Source: Streptomyces soli (GTDB lineage: Bacteria; Actinomycetota; Actinomycetes; Streptomycetales; Streptomycetaceae). Taken from it: a stretch of DNA of 60,133 nt. Position 1 is the stretch's first letter, and the number at the start of each line of letters is the position of its first letter. A program made the position numbers and the translations under genes. The stretch covers positions 1 through 60,133 of the forward strand of contig NZ_RJVR01000336.1 in the NCBI RefSeq assembly GCF_003999195.1, in the 5' to 3' direction. The notes beneath the pieces were generated by a model, which worked only from the letters and a program-made list of their open reading frames with translations, made no database searches and was not told the origin of the DNA. Below, one piece after another: positions 48,566-56,553 of this stretch.

Positions 48566-49090
48566 CTAAGCGCGGGACCCCGGTTCCCGCAGCCTGCGGT
48601 AGGCCTCAAGGCCGTCCGGCACCCACTCCCACACCGGGAGGACCCGGGCCAGCTCCTCCTCGGGCAGGAAGGCGTGCCAGGCGACCTCCTCGGCCTGCGG
48701 GGCGACCGGCAGCTCGCAGCGCACCTCGTAGACCCTCGACCACCAGGTGTTGCCCGCCGCCTCGCCCGTCCCCTCGTACAGGAAGCTGAACACCGGCTCC
48801 GGCTGCGGCAGTCCGGACACCCCCAGCTCCTCCTCGGCCTCGCGCAGCGCGGCGGCGTCGTAGGACTCGCCCGCGCCGACGACACCGCCGACGAAGAGGT
48901 CGTACAGGGACGGGAAGACCAGCTTGTCGGCGGTCCGTCGGTGGACGAAGACCCGGCCCTGACCGTCCCGTACGTGGATGAAGACGCACCGGTGCCGCAG
49001 CCCCCGCGCGTACGCCTCGCCGCGCGGCGCCTGCCCGATGACGCGGTCGTGCTCGTCGACGATGTCGAGCAGCTCGTCGTAGGGTGCCAT
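48566..49090 (-). CDS. NUDIX hydrolase
   Basis: A 174-residue nucleotide-diphosphate-X hydrolase. The Nudix box GGVVGAGESYDAAALREAEEELGV matches Gx5Ex7REUxEExGU (shown in parts GGVVGAGESYD and AALREAEEELGV). The N-terminus DIVDEHDRVIGQAPRGEAYARG and RCVFIHVRDGQGRVFVHRRT is of the isopentenyl-diphosphate-isomerase-like/YfcD branch, which often acts on small nucleotides. Substrate unknown. ATG 49090. The TAG stop lies at the outer edge of element C, so the end of the protein (REPGSRA) was probably set by that insertion or excision. Confidence 0.9.
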   Translation of the reverse strand: MAPYDELLDIVDEHDRVIGQAPRGEAYARGLRHRCVFIHVRDGQGRVFVHRRTADKLVFPSLYDLFVGGVVGAGESYDAAALREAEEELGVSGLPQPEPVFSFLYEGTGEAAGNTWWSRVYEVRCELPVAPQAEEVAWHAFLPEEELARVLPVWEWVPDGLEAYRRLREPGSRA

Positions 49091-49159
49091 GCGGCCACCC
49101 TAATCCGGACAGTCTCGGGCCAGAGAGCCCCACCCCGGCGCCCCACGGCAAGAATGGGC

Positions 49160-49631
49160 CCATGGCGACGGGGACAGCGGCGGCGGCAGCGGCGGTGACC
49201 CGCCGCTGCTGGGCCCGTTCCAGTTCCTGGGCGATCTGGGCGGCGGTCCGCGACACCGAGGGGCCGCCCGCCGAGGCGACGAGCAGGGTGTCCGTGGTGC
49301 CGGTCGCGTTGTAGAGGAAGCCCGCGTCGACCGTACGGTCCAGGATCTCCCGCCGGGCGGTGGCCTCGTCGGCGACCGGGGTGGCCGTCACCGGATCGCC
49401 GGCCAGCGAGTTGTGCTTGGCCACGATCTGCCCCCGAACCTGGTCGGCGGCGACCACCGCGACCGGGATGCGGTGCGGGGTGGGGGAGCGGAAGGCCCTG
49501 AGGTACGACACGATGAAGGCCAGCTGCACCACCAGGCCACCGAGCACCATCGTGAACGCGCGGAAGCTGATCGCGTCCCGCAGCTCCGCGCCGAAGCCGC
49601 GCGGCGGCGTCTCAGGTCTGGCGTGGCTCAT
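49160..49631 (-). pseudogene. DUF3533-like membrane protein, 3'-truncated
   Basis: An intact-looking start (ATG 49631, GGGAGTGAGGACGG upstream) leads into an N-terminal helix (AFTMVLGGLVVQLAFIVSYL) and an extracytoplasmic domain: TPHRIPVAVVAADQVRGQIV, GFLYNATGTTDTLLVASAGG, AQIAQELERAQQRRV. This is the N-terminal ~150 residues of DUF3533/YhgE-Pip-like ABC-2-type proteins, which normally have five more helices. At about 49160 the similarity ends (AAAVPVAMGPF) and the frame runs on by chance through the NUDIX gene in another frame to 48606. The membrane domain is gone, so it is a remnant. Confidence 0.7.
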
Positions 49632-49798
49632 TGGCCGTCCTCACTCCCGCCGGGGCCGTCGGGGGCTGTCGGGCACTACTTATTCGGACGCCGGGCCGGA
49701 TTGCCTTCCCCCGCTCGGGGTAGTGCTCCGTTCGCGGCCGTGGGGTGCCTGTGCGAGCGTGGCCGCAGTACGTGAAACAGCCCCATGAGAGGCGAGCC

Positions 49799-51157
49799 AT
49801 GAGTCGACCGAGGATCCTGGTGGTGGGCGGCGGATTCGCGGGCCTGGAGTGCGCGCACCGTCTGGAGCGACGGCTGTCGCCGGACGAGGCCGACATCACC
49901 CTGGTGTCCCCATGGAGCCACCAGCTGTATCTGCCACTGCTGCCCCATGTCGCGGCCGGTGTCCTCACCCCGCAGGCGGTGGCAGTGGCCCTGCGCCGCA
50001 TGCTGCGCCGTACGGTGGTGATCCCCGGACGGGCCATCGGGGTCGACGCGCCCGCAAAGGCCGTGGTCATCAGGAAGATCAACGACGAGGAGTTCGTCGA
50101 GAGCTACGACTATCTCGTCCTCGCCCCCGGCAGCGTCACCCGGACCTTCGACATCCCCGGCCTCGCGGAATACGGCCGCGGCATGAAGACCCTCGCGGAG
50201 GCCGCGTACATCCGCGACCACGTCATCACCCAGCTCGACCTCGCCTCCGCCAGCAGCGACGAGGCCGAGCGCGTCTCGCGGCTGCAGTTCGTCGTGGTCG
50301 GCGGCGGCTACGCGGGCACCGAGACCGCGGCCTGCCTGCAACGTCTCACCGCGGCGGCGGTCGAGCGCTATCCGCGCCTGGACCCCGGGCTCATCAAGTG
50401 GCACCTGATAGACATCGCGCCCAAGCTGATGCCCGAACTCGGCGACAAGCTGGGCCAGAAGGCGCTGGAGATCGTCACCAAGCGCGGCGTCGAGGTCTCC
50501 CTCGGCGTCTCGGTGGCCGAGGCCGCCGAGGACATGGTCACCTTCACCGACGGACGCAAGATCCCCAGCCGCACGCTGATCTGGACCGCCGGCGTCGCCG
50601 CCAGCCCGCTGGTCGCCACCCTTGGCACCGAGACCATCAAGGGCCGGCTCCACGTCAACGCCGAGATGGAAGTCCCCACCGCCGACGGGGTCTTCGCCCT
50701 CGGTGACTCCGCCGCCGTCCCCGACCTCGCCAAGGGAGGCGGCGACGCCATCTGCCCGCCCACCGCCCAGCACGCCATGCGCCAGGGCAAGGCCGCCGCC
50801 GAGAACGTCGTCGCCGCGCTGCGCGGCAAGCGCCTCAAGCCGTACGTGCACCGGGACCTCGGCCTCGTCGTCGACCTCGGCGGCGCCCAGGCGGTCTCCA
50901 AGCCGCTCGGCCTCCCGCTCAGCGGACCGCCCGCGCAGCTCGTCGCCCGGGGATATCATCTGGGCGCGCTGCGTACCTTCCCGGCCCGTTTCCGTACGGC
51001 CGCCGGATGGATGCTCAACGCGGTGGCCGGCGATGACTTCGTACGCACCGGCTTCCAGGCCCGACGCCCGGCCAGACTGCGGGACTTCGAGGTCACCGAC
51101 ATCTATCTGTCGCCCGAGGAGGCACGTGCCCGAGTCGAGTCCCTGCGAGCGGCCTGA
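49799..51157 (+). CDS. ndh: Type II NADH dehydrogenase (NDH-2)
   Basis: A 452-residue FAD enzyme. FAD site RILVVGGGFAGLECAHRLER; NADH site LQFVVVGGGYAGTETAACLQ; LIWTAGVAASPLV and GVFALGDSAAVPD (second FAD motif) follow. CPPTAQHAMRQGKAAAENVV is the quinone-site segment typical of NDH-2. The C-terminus has an amphipathic membrane-anchor region (GALRTFPARFRTAAGWMLNA). It passes electrons from NADH to menaquinone without proton pumping. ATG 49799 with GAGAGGCGAG. The 3' end overlaps the AtuA-type gene by 32 bases. The word ACTACTTATTC 115 bases upstream is shared with the gnt region. Confidence 0.93.
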   Translation: MSRPRILVVGGGFAGLECAHRLERRLSPDEADITLVSPWSHQLYLPLLPHVAAGVLTPQAVAVALRRMLRRTVVIPGRAIGVDAPAKAVVIRKINDEEFVESYDYLVLAPGSVTRTFDIPGLAEYGRGMKTLAEAAYIRDHVITQLDLASASSDEAERVSRLQFVVVGGGYAGTETAACLQRLTAAAVERYPRLDPGLIKWHLIDIAPKLMPELGDKLGQKALEIVTKRGVEVSLGVSVAEAAEDMVTFTDGRKIPSRTLIWTAGVAASPLVATLGTETIKGRLHVNAEMEVPTADGVFALGDSAAVPDLAKGGGDAICPPTAQHAMRQGKAAAENVVAALRGKRLKPYVHRDLGLVVDLGGAQAVSKPLGLPLSGPPAQLVARGYHLGALRTFPARFRTAAGWMLNAVAGDDFVRTGFQARRPARLRDFEVTDIYLSPEEARARVESLRAA

Positions 51158-52910
51158 CGTCCTGCGGATCGCCAACTGCTCAGGGTTCTACGGCGACCGC
51201 CTCTCCGCGGCGCGCGAAATGGTCGAAGGCGGCCCGATCGATGTCCTCACCGGCGACTATCTCGCCGAACTGACGATGCTGATCCTCTGGAAGGCCAGAC
51301 AGCGCGACCCGGAGGGCGGTTACGCCGTCTCCTTCCTCGCCCAGATGCGTGACGTGCTGGGCACCTGCCTGGAGCGTGGCATCAAGGTCGTGGTCAACGC
51401 CGGCGGCCTCAACCCGGCGGGGCTGGCGAGGAAGCTCGGCGAACTCGCCTCGGCTGTCGGACTGCGGCCCCGCATCGCGTACGTACAGGGCGACGACCTG
51501 CTGCCCCGGCTCTCGCAACTCCAGGACCAGGGGCATGACTTCGCCCACCTGTCCACCGGGCGGCCGCTCGCCGGGGCCGGGGTGGATCCGGTCACCGCCA
51601 ACGCCTACCTCGGCGGCTGGGGGATCGCCGAGGCGCTGCGGGCCGGGGCCGACGTCGTGATCTGCGGCCGGGTCACCGACGCATCGCTGGTCGTCGGCCC
51701 TGCCGCCTGGGCCTTCGACTGGGCGCCCGACGACTGGGACCGGCTCGCCGGAGCCGTCACCGCCGGGCACATCATCGAATGCGGTGCCCAGGCCACCGGC
51801 GGCAACTACGCCTTCTTCACCGAGATCGAGCGGCCCGTACGCCCCGGCTTCCCCATCGCCGAGCTGCGCCCCGACGGCTCCAGCGTCATTACCAAGCACC
51901 CCGGGACCGGCGGCGCCGTCACTGTGGACACCGTCACCGCCCAGCTGCTGTACGAAATCGACCGGCCCGCCTACCTCAACCCGGACGTCACGGCCCGCTT
52001 CGACACGGTGACCCTCGACCAACTCGGGCCCGACCGCGTCCTGGTCAGCGGCGCCCGGGGCGAGCCCGCCCCCGAGACCTTGAAGGTCTGCCTCAACTAC
52101 CGTGGCGGCTACCGAAATTCGGCCGTCTTCGTCCTCACCGGCCTGGACATCGAGGCCAAGGCCGCCTTCGCCGAGGCCACGCTGCTCGACGCCACCGGCG
52201 GCCCCAACCGCTTCGAGACGTACGAAACCCGCCTGGAGCCCGGCACCGGGACCACGGCCCGCCTCACCCTCACCGTCAAGGACCCCGACCCGGACAAGGT
52301 CGGCCGCTCGCTCTTCTCCGCCGTCGTGGGCACCGGCCTGTCCGGCTACCCGGGGCTGCACCTGGAGCACTTCTCCCCGAAGGCGGAGGAGTACGGTGTC
52401 TACTGGCCGGCGCTGATCGCCGCCGACGCCGTACGGGCCGAGACCGTGCTGCTGTGGGAGGGCAGCGAGCCGGCCGTACCGGAGCCGCCCCGCGAGGCCC
52501 GGCGGGCGCCGACACCGGCGCAGGCCTCCGCCGCGGACCCGGCGGGGAGCCCCGAAGGCCGCACCCTCCGCGCCCCGCTCGGCCGGATCATCGGCGCCCG
52601 TTCGGGGGACAAGGGCGGCGACGCCAATGTCGGCCTGTGGGCCCGCGATGACGAGGCGTACGCCTGGCTGCGGCGGACCCTGGACGTGGACGCGCTCCGC
52701 GAGCTGCTCCCCGAGGCAGCCGGACTCCCCGTCAGCCGCTATGAGCTGCCCAATCTGCGCGCGCTGAACTTCGTCGTGCACGGCCTCCTCGGCGACGGGG
52801 TGGCCGCTTCGACCCGGGCCGATCCGCAGGCCAAGAGCCTCGGTGAATTCCTCCGCGCGTGCTCTGTTGAGATACCCGCAACGCTATTGAGCGGCGCAAA
52901 TAAGCCGTGA
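51126..52910 (+). CDS. Acyclic terpene utilisation AtuA-family protein (DUF1446)
   Basis: A 594-residue protein with the AtuA/DUF1446 core (residues ~10-440): RIANCSGFYGDRLSAAREMV, GPIDVLTGDYLAELTMLILW, NAGGLNPAGLARKLGELA, NAYLGGWGIAEALRAGADVV, ICGRVTDASLVVGPAAWAFDW and GHIIECGAQATGGNYAFF. A C-terminal AtuA-like ferredoxin-fold domain (LGRIIGARSGDKGGDANVGL, NFVVHGLLGDGVAASTRADP) is fused after a Pro/Ala linker. The start is GTG 51126 with a strong GAGGAGG, inside ndh. In Pseudomonas AtuA is required for citronellol/geraniol use, but its reaction is unknown. Coupling to NDH-2 suggests a redox-linked catabolic step, which is inference. Confidence 0.9.
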   Translation: MPESSPCERPDVLRIANCSGFYGDRLSAAREMVEGGPIDVLTGDYLAELTMLILWKARQRDPEGGYAVSFLAQMRDVLGTCLERGIKVVVNAGGLNPAGLARKLGELASAVGLRPRIAYVQGDDLLPRLSQLQDQGHDFAHLSTGRPLAGAGVDPVTANAYLGGWGIAEALRAGADVVICGRVTDASLVVGPAAWAFDWAPDDWDRLAGAVTAGHIIECGAQATGGNYAFFTEIERPVRPGFPIAELRPDGSSVITKHPGTGGAVTVDTVTAQLLYEIDRPAYLNPDVTARFDTVTLDQLGPDRVLVSGARGEPAPETLKVCLNYRGGYRNSAVFVLTGLDIEAKAAFAEATLLDATGGPNRFETYETRLEPGTGTTARLTLTVKDPDPDKVGRSLFSAVVGTGLSGYPGLHLEHFSPKAEEYGVYWPALIAADAVRAETVLLWEGSEPAVPEPPREARRAPTPAQASAADPAGSPEGRTLRAPLGRIIGARSGDKGGDANVGLWARDDEAYAWLRRTLDVDALRELLPEAAGLPVSRYELPNLRALNFVVHGLLGDGVAASTRADPQAKSLGEFLRACSVEIPATLLSGANKP

Positions 52911-52998
52911 GTATGGGGAGGGCAAAATGCCGTCTCTGCTTCGGTCATGGGTGCCCTCAGCGGGCTCGGACAGCTCTTGCGCTGCCTAATCTGAATTC

Positions 52999-53175
52999 AT
53001 GGACAACGACATCCTGCGCAAGGCGATTTTCCTGCTGCGTGACTGCCACGAATCCGAGCAGCAGGCCGTGCAAGGTCTCAAGAACTACTTCCCTCATCTG
53101 CATCTCAGCGACCGTGAGCGTTACGTCGGCGAGGCGTGGGACATGATCCACGGTGTTCACGCCGCCACTTCATAA
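52999..53175 (+). CDS. Small unknown protein (58 aa)
   Basis: ATG 52999 to TAA 53175 encodes 58 residues: MDNDILRKAIFLLRDCHESE, QQAVQGLKNYFPHLHLSDRE, RYVGEAWDMIHGVHAATS. The composition is protein-like (amphipathic helices, three His, one Cys) and codons are clearly less GC-rich than the neighbours. That suggests a foreign or recently acquired gene or a regulatory small protein. No family recognised. No obvious ribosome binding site (AATCTGAATTC upstream), so translation could be leaderless. It overlaps the start of the pirin remnant by 23 bases. The 52900-52998 gap before it is also AT-richer and may hold its promoter. Confidence 0.45.
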   Translation: MDNDILRKAIFLLRDCHESEQQAVQGLKNYFPHLHLSDRERYVGEAWDMIHGVHAATS

Positions 53176-53622
53176 CGCCGCTGACCTACCGTCGGCGTAC
53201 CGTCGGGCGCCCTACACCCCCATCGTCGGCGCGGACCTCATCCTGGCGGCCGGCACGGATGCCCGACTCCCGCTGGAGCGCGACTTCGAGTACGCCGTCC
53301 TCGCCATGTCCGGCGCCGCCGTCGTGGACGGCGTCCCCGTCGAGGCCGGATCCATGCTCTACCTCGGCTCGAGCCGTACGGAGTTGCCGCTGCGGGCCGA
53401 CGTCGACAGCGGCCTCATGCTGCTGGGCGGCGAGCCCTTCGCCGAGAAGATCGTCATGTGGTGGAACTTTGTCGGGAGGACCGGCGACGACATCGCACAG
53501 GCCCGTGCCGACTGGACGTCCCGGTCTCTCGCCTCGGCGAGGTGAAGGGCTATGACGGCGCTCCGCTGCCCGCTCCGGAACTGCCTCCGGTTCCGCTGAA
53601 GGCGCGTGGCCGGGTGAGGTGA
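53153..53622 (+). pseudogene. Pirin, 5'-truncated and frameshifted
   Basis: The frame from GTG 53153 encodes the C-terminal half of a pirin (cupin) protein: SAYRRAPYTPIVGADLILAA, LPLERDFEYAVLAMSGAAVV, MLYLGSSRTELPLRADVDSG, LMLLGGEPFAEKIVMWWNFV, GRTGDDIAQARADW. It stops at 53545, but another frame continues the family end, RLGEVKGYDGAPLPAPELPP then VPLKARGRVR, to a stop at 53622. A frameshift therefore lies near 53526-53536. The N-terminal cupin with the iron-binding residues is missing. A pirin would be about 300 residues; this pieces together about 155. Confidence 0.75.
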
Positions 53623-53647
53623 CCCGGGGCTGTGGAGGCCGGGGTGT

Positions 53648-54325
53648 TCAGTCGGGTCCGTTGGGGCGCGCCAGGCCGAGGTCGTAGGCGGTGATGACGG
53701 CCTGGATCCGGTCGCGGGCGCCGATCTTCGCCAGGACCCGGCCGACGTGGGTCTTCACGGTGGACTCGGACAGCACGAGGCGTTCGGCGATCTCCCCGTT
53801 GGTCCAGCCCTTGCCGATGGCGACCAGGATCTCGTGCTCGCGTTCGGTCAGGTTGCGCAGCCGGGGGTCGTCGGCGGCCTTCCCGTTCTGCGGGTGGCCC
53901 GGCAGGTGGTGGGCGTAGGCGTCGAGCAGGCGGCGGGTGAGTCCGGGGGCGATGACGGCGTCGCCGGACGCGACGGCTCGGATGCCGGCCAGCAGTTCCT
54001 CGGGGAGTGCGTCCTTGAGCAGGAAACCGCTGGCTCCGGCGCGCAGCGCGGTGTGGGCGTACTCGTCGAGGTCGAAAGTGGTGAGGACCAGCACGCGGGA
54101 GCGTCCGCCTTCGGCGACGATGCGGCGGGTGGCCTCGATGCCGTCCATGCCGGGCATCCGTACGTCCATCAGGACCACGTCGGGGCGCAGCTCGGCGACC
54201 TTGCGTACCGCGTCGGCGCCGTGGGCCGCCTCGCCGACGACCTGGGTGCCGGGGGTGCTCTCCAGCAGCATGCGGAAGCCGAAGCGCTGCAACGGCTGAT
54301 CGTCCACGATGAGCACAGTGGTCAC
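53648..54325 (-). CDS. NarL/LuxR-type response regulator
   Basis: A 225-residue response regulator. Receiver: TTVLIVDDQPLQRFGFRMLL with the acidic pair, phospho-acceptor Asp in DVVLMDVRMPGMDGIEATRR (switch Thr in VLVLTTFDLDEY, Lys in GFLLKDALPEEL). DNA-binding domain: RLRNLTEREHEILVAIGKGW, TNGEIAERLVLSESTVKTHVGRVLAKIGARDRIQAV (split). It starts at GTG 54325, overlapping the kinase stop as GTGA. It forms a two-component pair with the sensor upstream and probably controls the neighbouring ABC exporter (56550-57515/55705). Confidence 0.95.
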   Translation of the reverse strand: MTTVLIVDDQPLQRFGFRMLLESTPGTQVVGEAAHGADAVRKVAELRPDVVLMDVRMPGMDGIEATRRIVAEGGRSRVLVLTTFDLDEYAHTALRAGASGFLLKDALPEELLAGIRAVASGDAVIAPGLTRRLLDAYAHHLPGHPQNGKAADDPRLRNLTEREHEILVAIGKGWTNGEIAERLVLSESTVKTHVGRVLAKIGARDRIQAVITAYDLGLARPNGPD

Positions 54326-55614
54326 GATGCGCCGCCCTGTGCGGTGAGGTCCTGGGGGGTGAGGTCCAGCAGGGCGTTCACGGTCCAGCCGCCGCCGGGG
54401 CGGGGTCCTGCGGTGATGGTGCCGCTGTAGAGGGCCGCGCGCTCCCGCATACCGGCGAGCCCGTGCCCGTCCTCGGCCGGTGCCGGGCGGCTGCGGGAGC
54501 CGTCGGGCGGCCCGGTGTCCTCGACGATGATGCGGACCTCCTGGCCCTCGGCGGCCAGTGTGAGCTGGGCGCGGGTGTCGGTGCCCGCGTGCTTGAGGGT
54601 GTTGGTGAGGGACTCCTGCACGATGCGGTAGACGGTCAGCTGCACGCCGTGATCCAGCGCGTCCACGTTCCCTACGGTGCGGTAGACGACCTGGGGCCCG
54701 GCGGCCCGGACGCGTTCGCACAGCGCGTCGAGGTCGGCGATGCCGGGCTGCGGGCTGAACTGAGGGACGGCTTCGCCCGCCTCCGTACGCTCCCGCAGGA
54801 CGCCGAGCATGCGGCGCAGCTCGCCGAGGGCCTGGCGGCCGGTGCCGCCGATGAGCCGGAGCGCCTCCTTGCTGCGCTCGGGCGCGACATCGGCCGCGGC
54901 GGCGCCGCCGTCGGCGAGGCCGATGATGACGGACAGGTTGTGACCGATGATGTCGTGCATCTCGCGGGCCACGCGGGTGCGCTCGGCCGCGGCGGCAAGC
55001 TTGGCGCGCTGGTCGCGTTCGACCTCCAGCCGGGCGGCGCGGTCCTGCAACGCGGCCAGATAATCCTGCGCGATCCGCAGCCCCAGGCCCAGGGCGACGG
55101 CCGCCGTGGCGGCGCAGCCCAGGAAGAACAGCGCGGCGAACACGTCCACCAGGCTGTACACCCGGACGAAGACCACCGCCAGCGCGGCGACGGTGATACC
55201 GGCCGCCCAGGGCAGGAACCGCAGGGCGCCGTGCCGGGCCAGGCTGTACAGGGCGACGAATAGGGCGAGGTCGGCGCGCAGCCACACGTTCAGCGACCAC
55301 TGCAGTATGAACACGGCCGCGATCACCGTGAAGACGACGAAGGGTGCCCTGCGCCGCCACAGCAGCGGCAGGATCAGGCCGGCCTGGAGGAGGAGCACGT
55401 TCGCCGTGGACGTGTGGGTCAGCAGGGCCGGCTCGTGGTGGCTGTCGCGCATCAGATCGGGAAGGCCGCTGGTCAGGAAGACCGCGAAGACCAGGGCGGC
55501 GTCCAGCATCCACGGGCGGTCCCGGTCGGCCTGCCACAGCCGCCGTCCGGCGCGGCTCAGCCGGGCGATCTGTGGGTGCCCCCAGATCGGGTCTTGCGTC
55601 GTCACGCGGTTCAC
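54322..55614 (-). CDS. Sensor histidine kinase (HisKA_3, NarX-like)
   Basis: A 430-residue membrane sensor. Four to six helices lie in the first half (LDAALVFAVFLTSGLPDL, VLLLQAGLILPLLW, APFVVFTVIAAVFILQW, ALFVALYSLARHG, WAAGITVAALAVVFV, FAALFFLGCAATAAVALG). A linker coiled coil (LEVERDQRAKLAAAAERTRV) precedes the dimerisation/phospho-His segment VAREMHDIIGHNLSVIIGLA. The HATPase end has YRIVQESLTNTLKHAGTDTR (N box) and the G-box GLAGMRERAALYSG. Starts at GTG 55614 or GTG 55605. It probably senses a membrane-active signal, as antibiotic- or envelope-stress sensors of this shape do; that is family-level inference. Confidence 0.95.
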   Translation of the reverse strand: MNRVTTQDPIWGHPQIARLSRAGRRLWQADRDRPWMLDAALVFAVFLTSGLPDLMRDSHHEPALLTHTSTANVLLLQAGLILPLLWRRRAPFVVFTVIAAVFILQWSLNVWLRADLALFVALYSLARHGALRFLPWAAGITVAALAVVFVRVYSLVDVFAALFFLGCAATAAVALGLGLRIAQDYLAALQDRAARLEVERDQRAKLAAAAERTRVAREMHDIIGHNLSVIIGLADGGAAAADVAPERSKEALRLIGGTGRQALGELRRMLGVLRERTEAGEAVPQFSPQPGIADLDALCERVRAAGPQVVYRTVGNVDALDHGVQLTVYRIVQESLTNTLKHAGTDTRAQLTLAAEGQEVRIIVEDTGPPDGSRSRPAPAEDGHGLAGMRERAALYSGTITAGPRPGGGWTVNALLDLTPQDLTAQGGAS

Positions 55615-55643
55615 CTGTCCATCGTGGGCGATGACCGCCCGGG

Positions 55644-55682
55644 CGACACCCCCGGGGCGTGTCGCGCTCCCCGGGGGTGTCG
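55644..55682 (-). terminator. Terminator after ABC permease
   Basis: CGACACCCCCGGGG (55644-55657) and CCCCGGGGGTGTCG (55669-55682) form a perfect 14-bp stem with an 11-base loop, between the kinase start (55614) and the end of the upstream permease gene (55705). Probably ends the exporter operon and separates it from the two-component genes. Confidence 0.8.
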
Positions 55683-55704
55683 TCGGTTGCAGGCATGCCC
55701 TCGG

Positions 55705-56553
55705 TCAGGCGTCGGTCCGTACGAGACGGTACGCGGCGCCGGCCAGGGCGAGCACGGTCCAGCCGGCGAAGACGGCGAGGCCGGCTGCGGGGGAGAGCGT
55801 GTTCGCGGAGTGGTGCAGGGCGAACATCGACTCACCCGCGTTGCTGGGCAGGTACTGGCTCACGTTGTTCTGCCAAGTGGTCGGCAGCAGCTCGACCAGC
55901 CCGGGGACCAGCATCAGCGCGCCGACGAGGACGGCGATGCCACCGGCGACCGAGCGCAGCAGCGCGCCCAGGGCGATGCCGATCACGGCGATCAGGCCGA
56001 GGTACAGGCCGGCCGCGAACAGGCTGCGTACGACTCCCGCGCCGGAGAGCGAGAGCGCCGCCGGCGTCCCGGAGATGATGCCGCTGCCGAACAGGAACGC
56101 GGCGAACGCACCGACCGTCCCGAGGACCAGGGCGATCACGCCGTACACCGCGGCCTTGGACCACAGCACCGGCAGGCGGCGCGGGACGGCCGCGAGTGTC
56201 GAGCGGATCATCCCGGTGGAGTACTCGCCGGCGGTGACCAGCACGCCGAGGATGCCCAGGGCCAGCTGGGCGAAGTTGATCCCGAACAGGGACAGGCTGA
56301 CCGCGTCGGCGGTGGCCAGATCCCCGCCGCCGTGCGTGTCGCCGGAGGTAATCATGGATTTGTAGCGGGCCAGCCTGATCAGGCCGAAGCCCAGCATGAA
56401 GATCAGCGCCAGACCCAGCGTGATCCAGCTGGAGCGCAGGGACCAGAACTTGGCCCACTCGGAGCGCACGACGCGCGCCCCCGTCACCTTGTAGACCGGA
56501 CGCGTCGCCTCGGCGGGGGCGGACGTCGGTGCCTGGGTCGTCACGGTGCTCAT
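55705..56553 (-). CDS. ABC-2 type permease
   Basis: A 282-residue permease with six helices (SSWITLGLALIFMLGFGLI, LSLFGINFAQLALGILGVLV, VYGVIALVLGTVGAFAAFLF, SLFAAGLYLGLIAVIGIALG, IAVLVGALMLVPGLVELLP, LAVFAGWTVLALAGAAYRL). VTAGEYSTGMIRSTLAAVPRR is the coupling-helix motif of this group. The first 20 residues are polar. It starts at ATG 56553, overlapping the ATPase stop (ATGA). With the ATPase it forms an exporter next to a two-component system, the arrangement typical of peptide-antibiotic sensing/resistance in Gram-positives. Confidence 0.92.
   Translation of the reverse strand: MSTVTTQAPTSAPAEATRPVYKVTGARVVRSEWAKFWSLRSSWITLGLALIFMLGFGLIRLARYKSMITSGDTHGGGDLATADAVSLSLFGINFAQLALGILGVLVTAGEYSTGMIRSTLAAVPRRLPVLWSKAAVYGVIALVLGTVGAFAAFLFGSGIISGTPAALSLSGAGVVRSLFAAGLYLGLIAVIGIALGALLRSVAGGIAVLVGALMLVPGLVELLPTTWQNNVSQYLPSNAGESMFALHHSANTLSPAAGLAVFAGWTVLALAGAAYRLVRTDA

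Noticed and set aside
48606..49631. A true DUF3533-NUDIX fusion protein
   Set aside because: The NUDIX box is read in a different frame that starts at its own ATG (49090), so the long frame is accidental.
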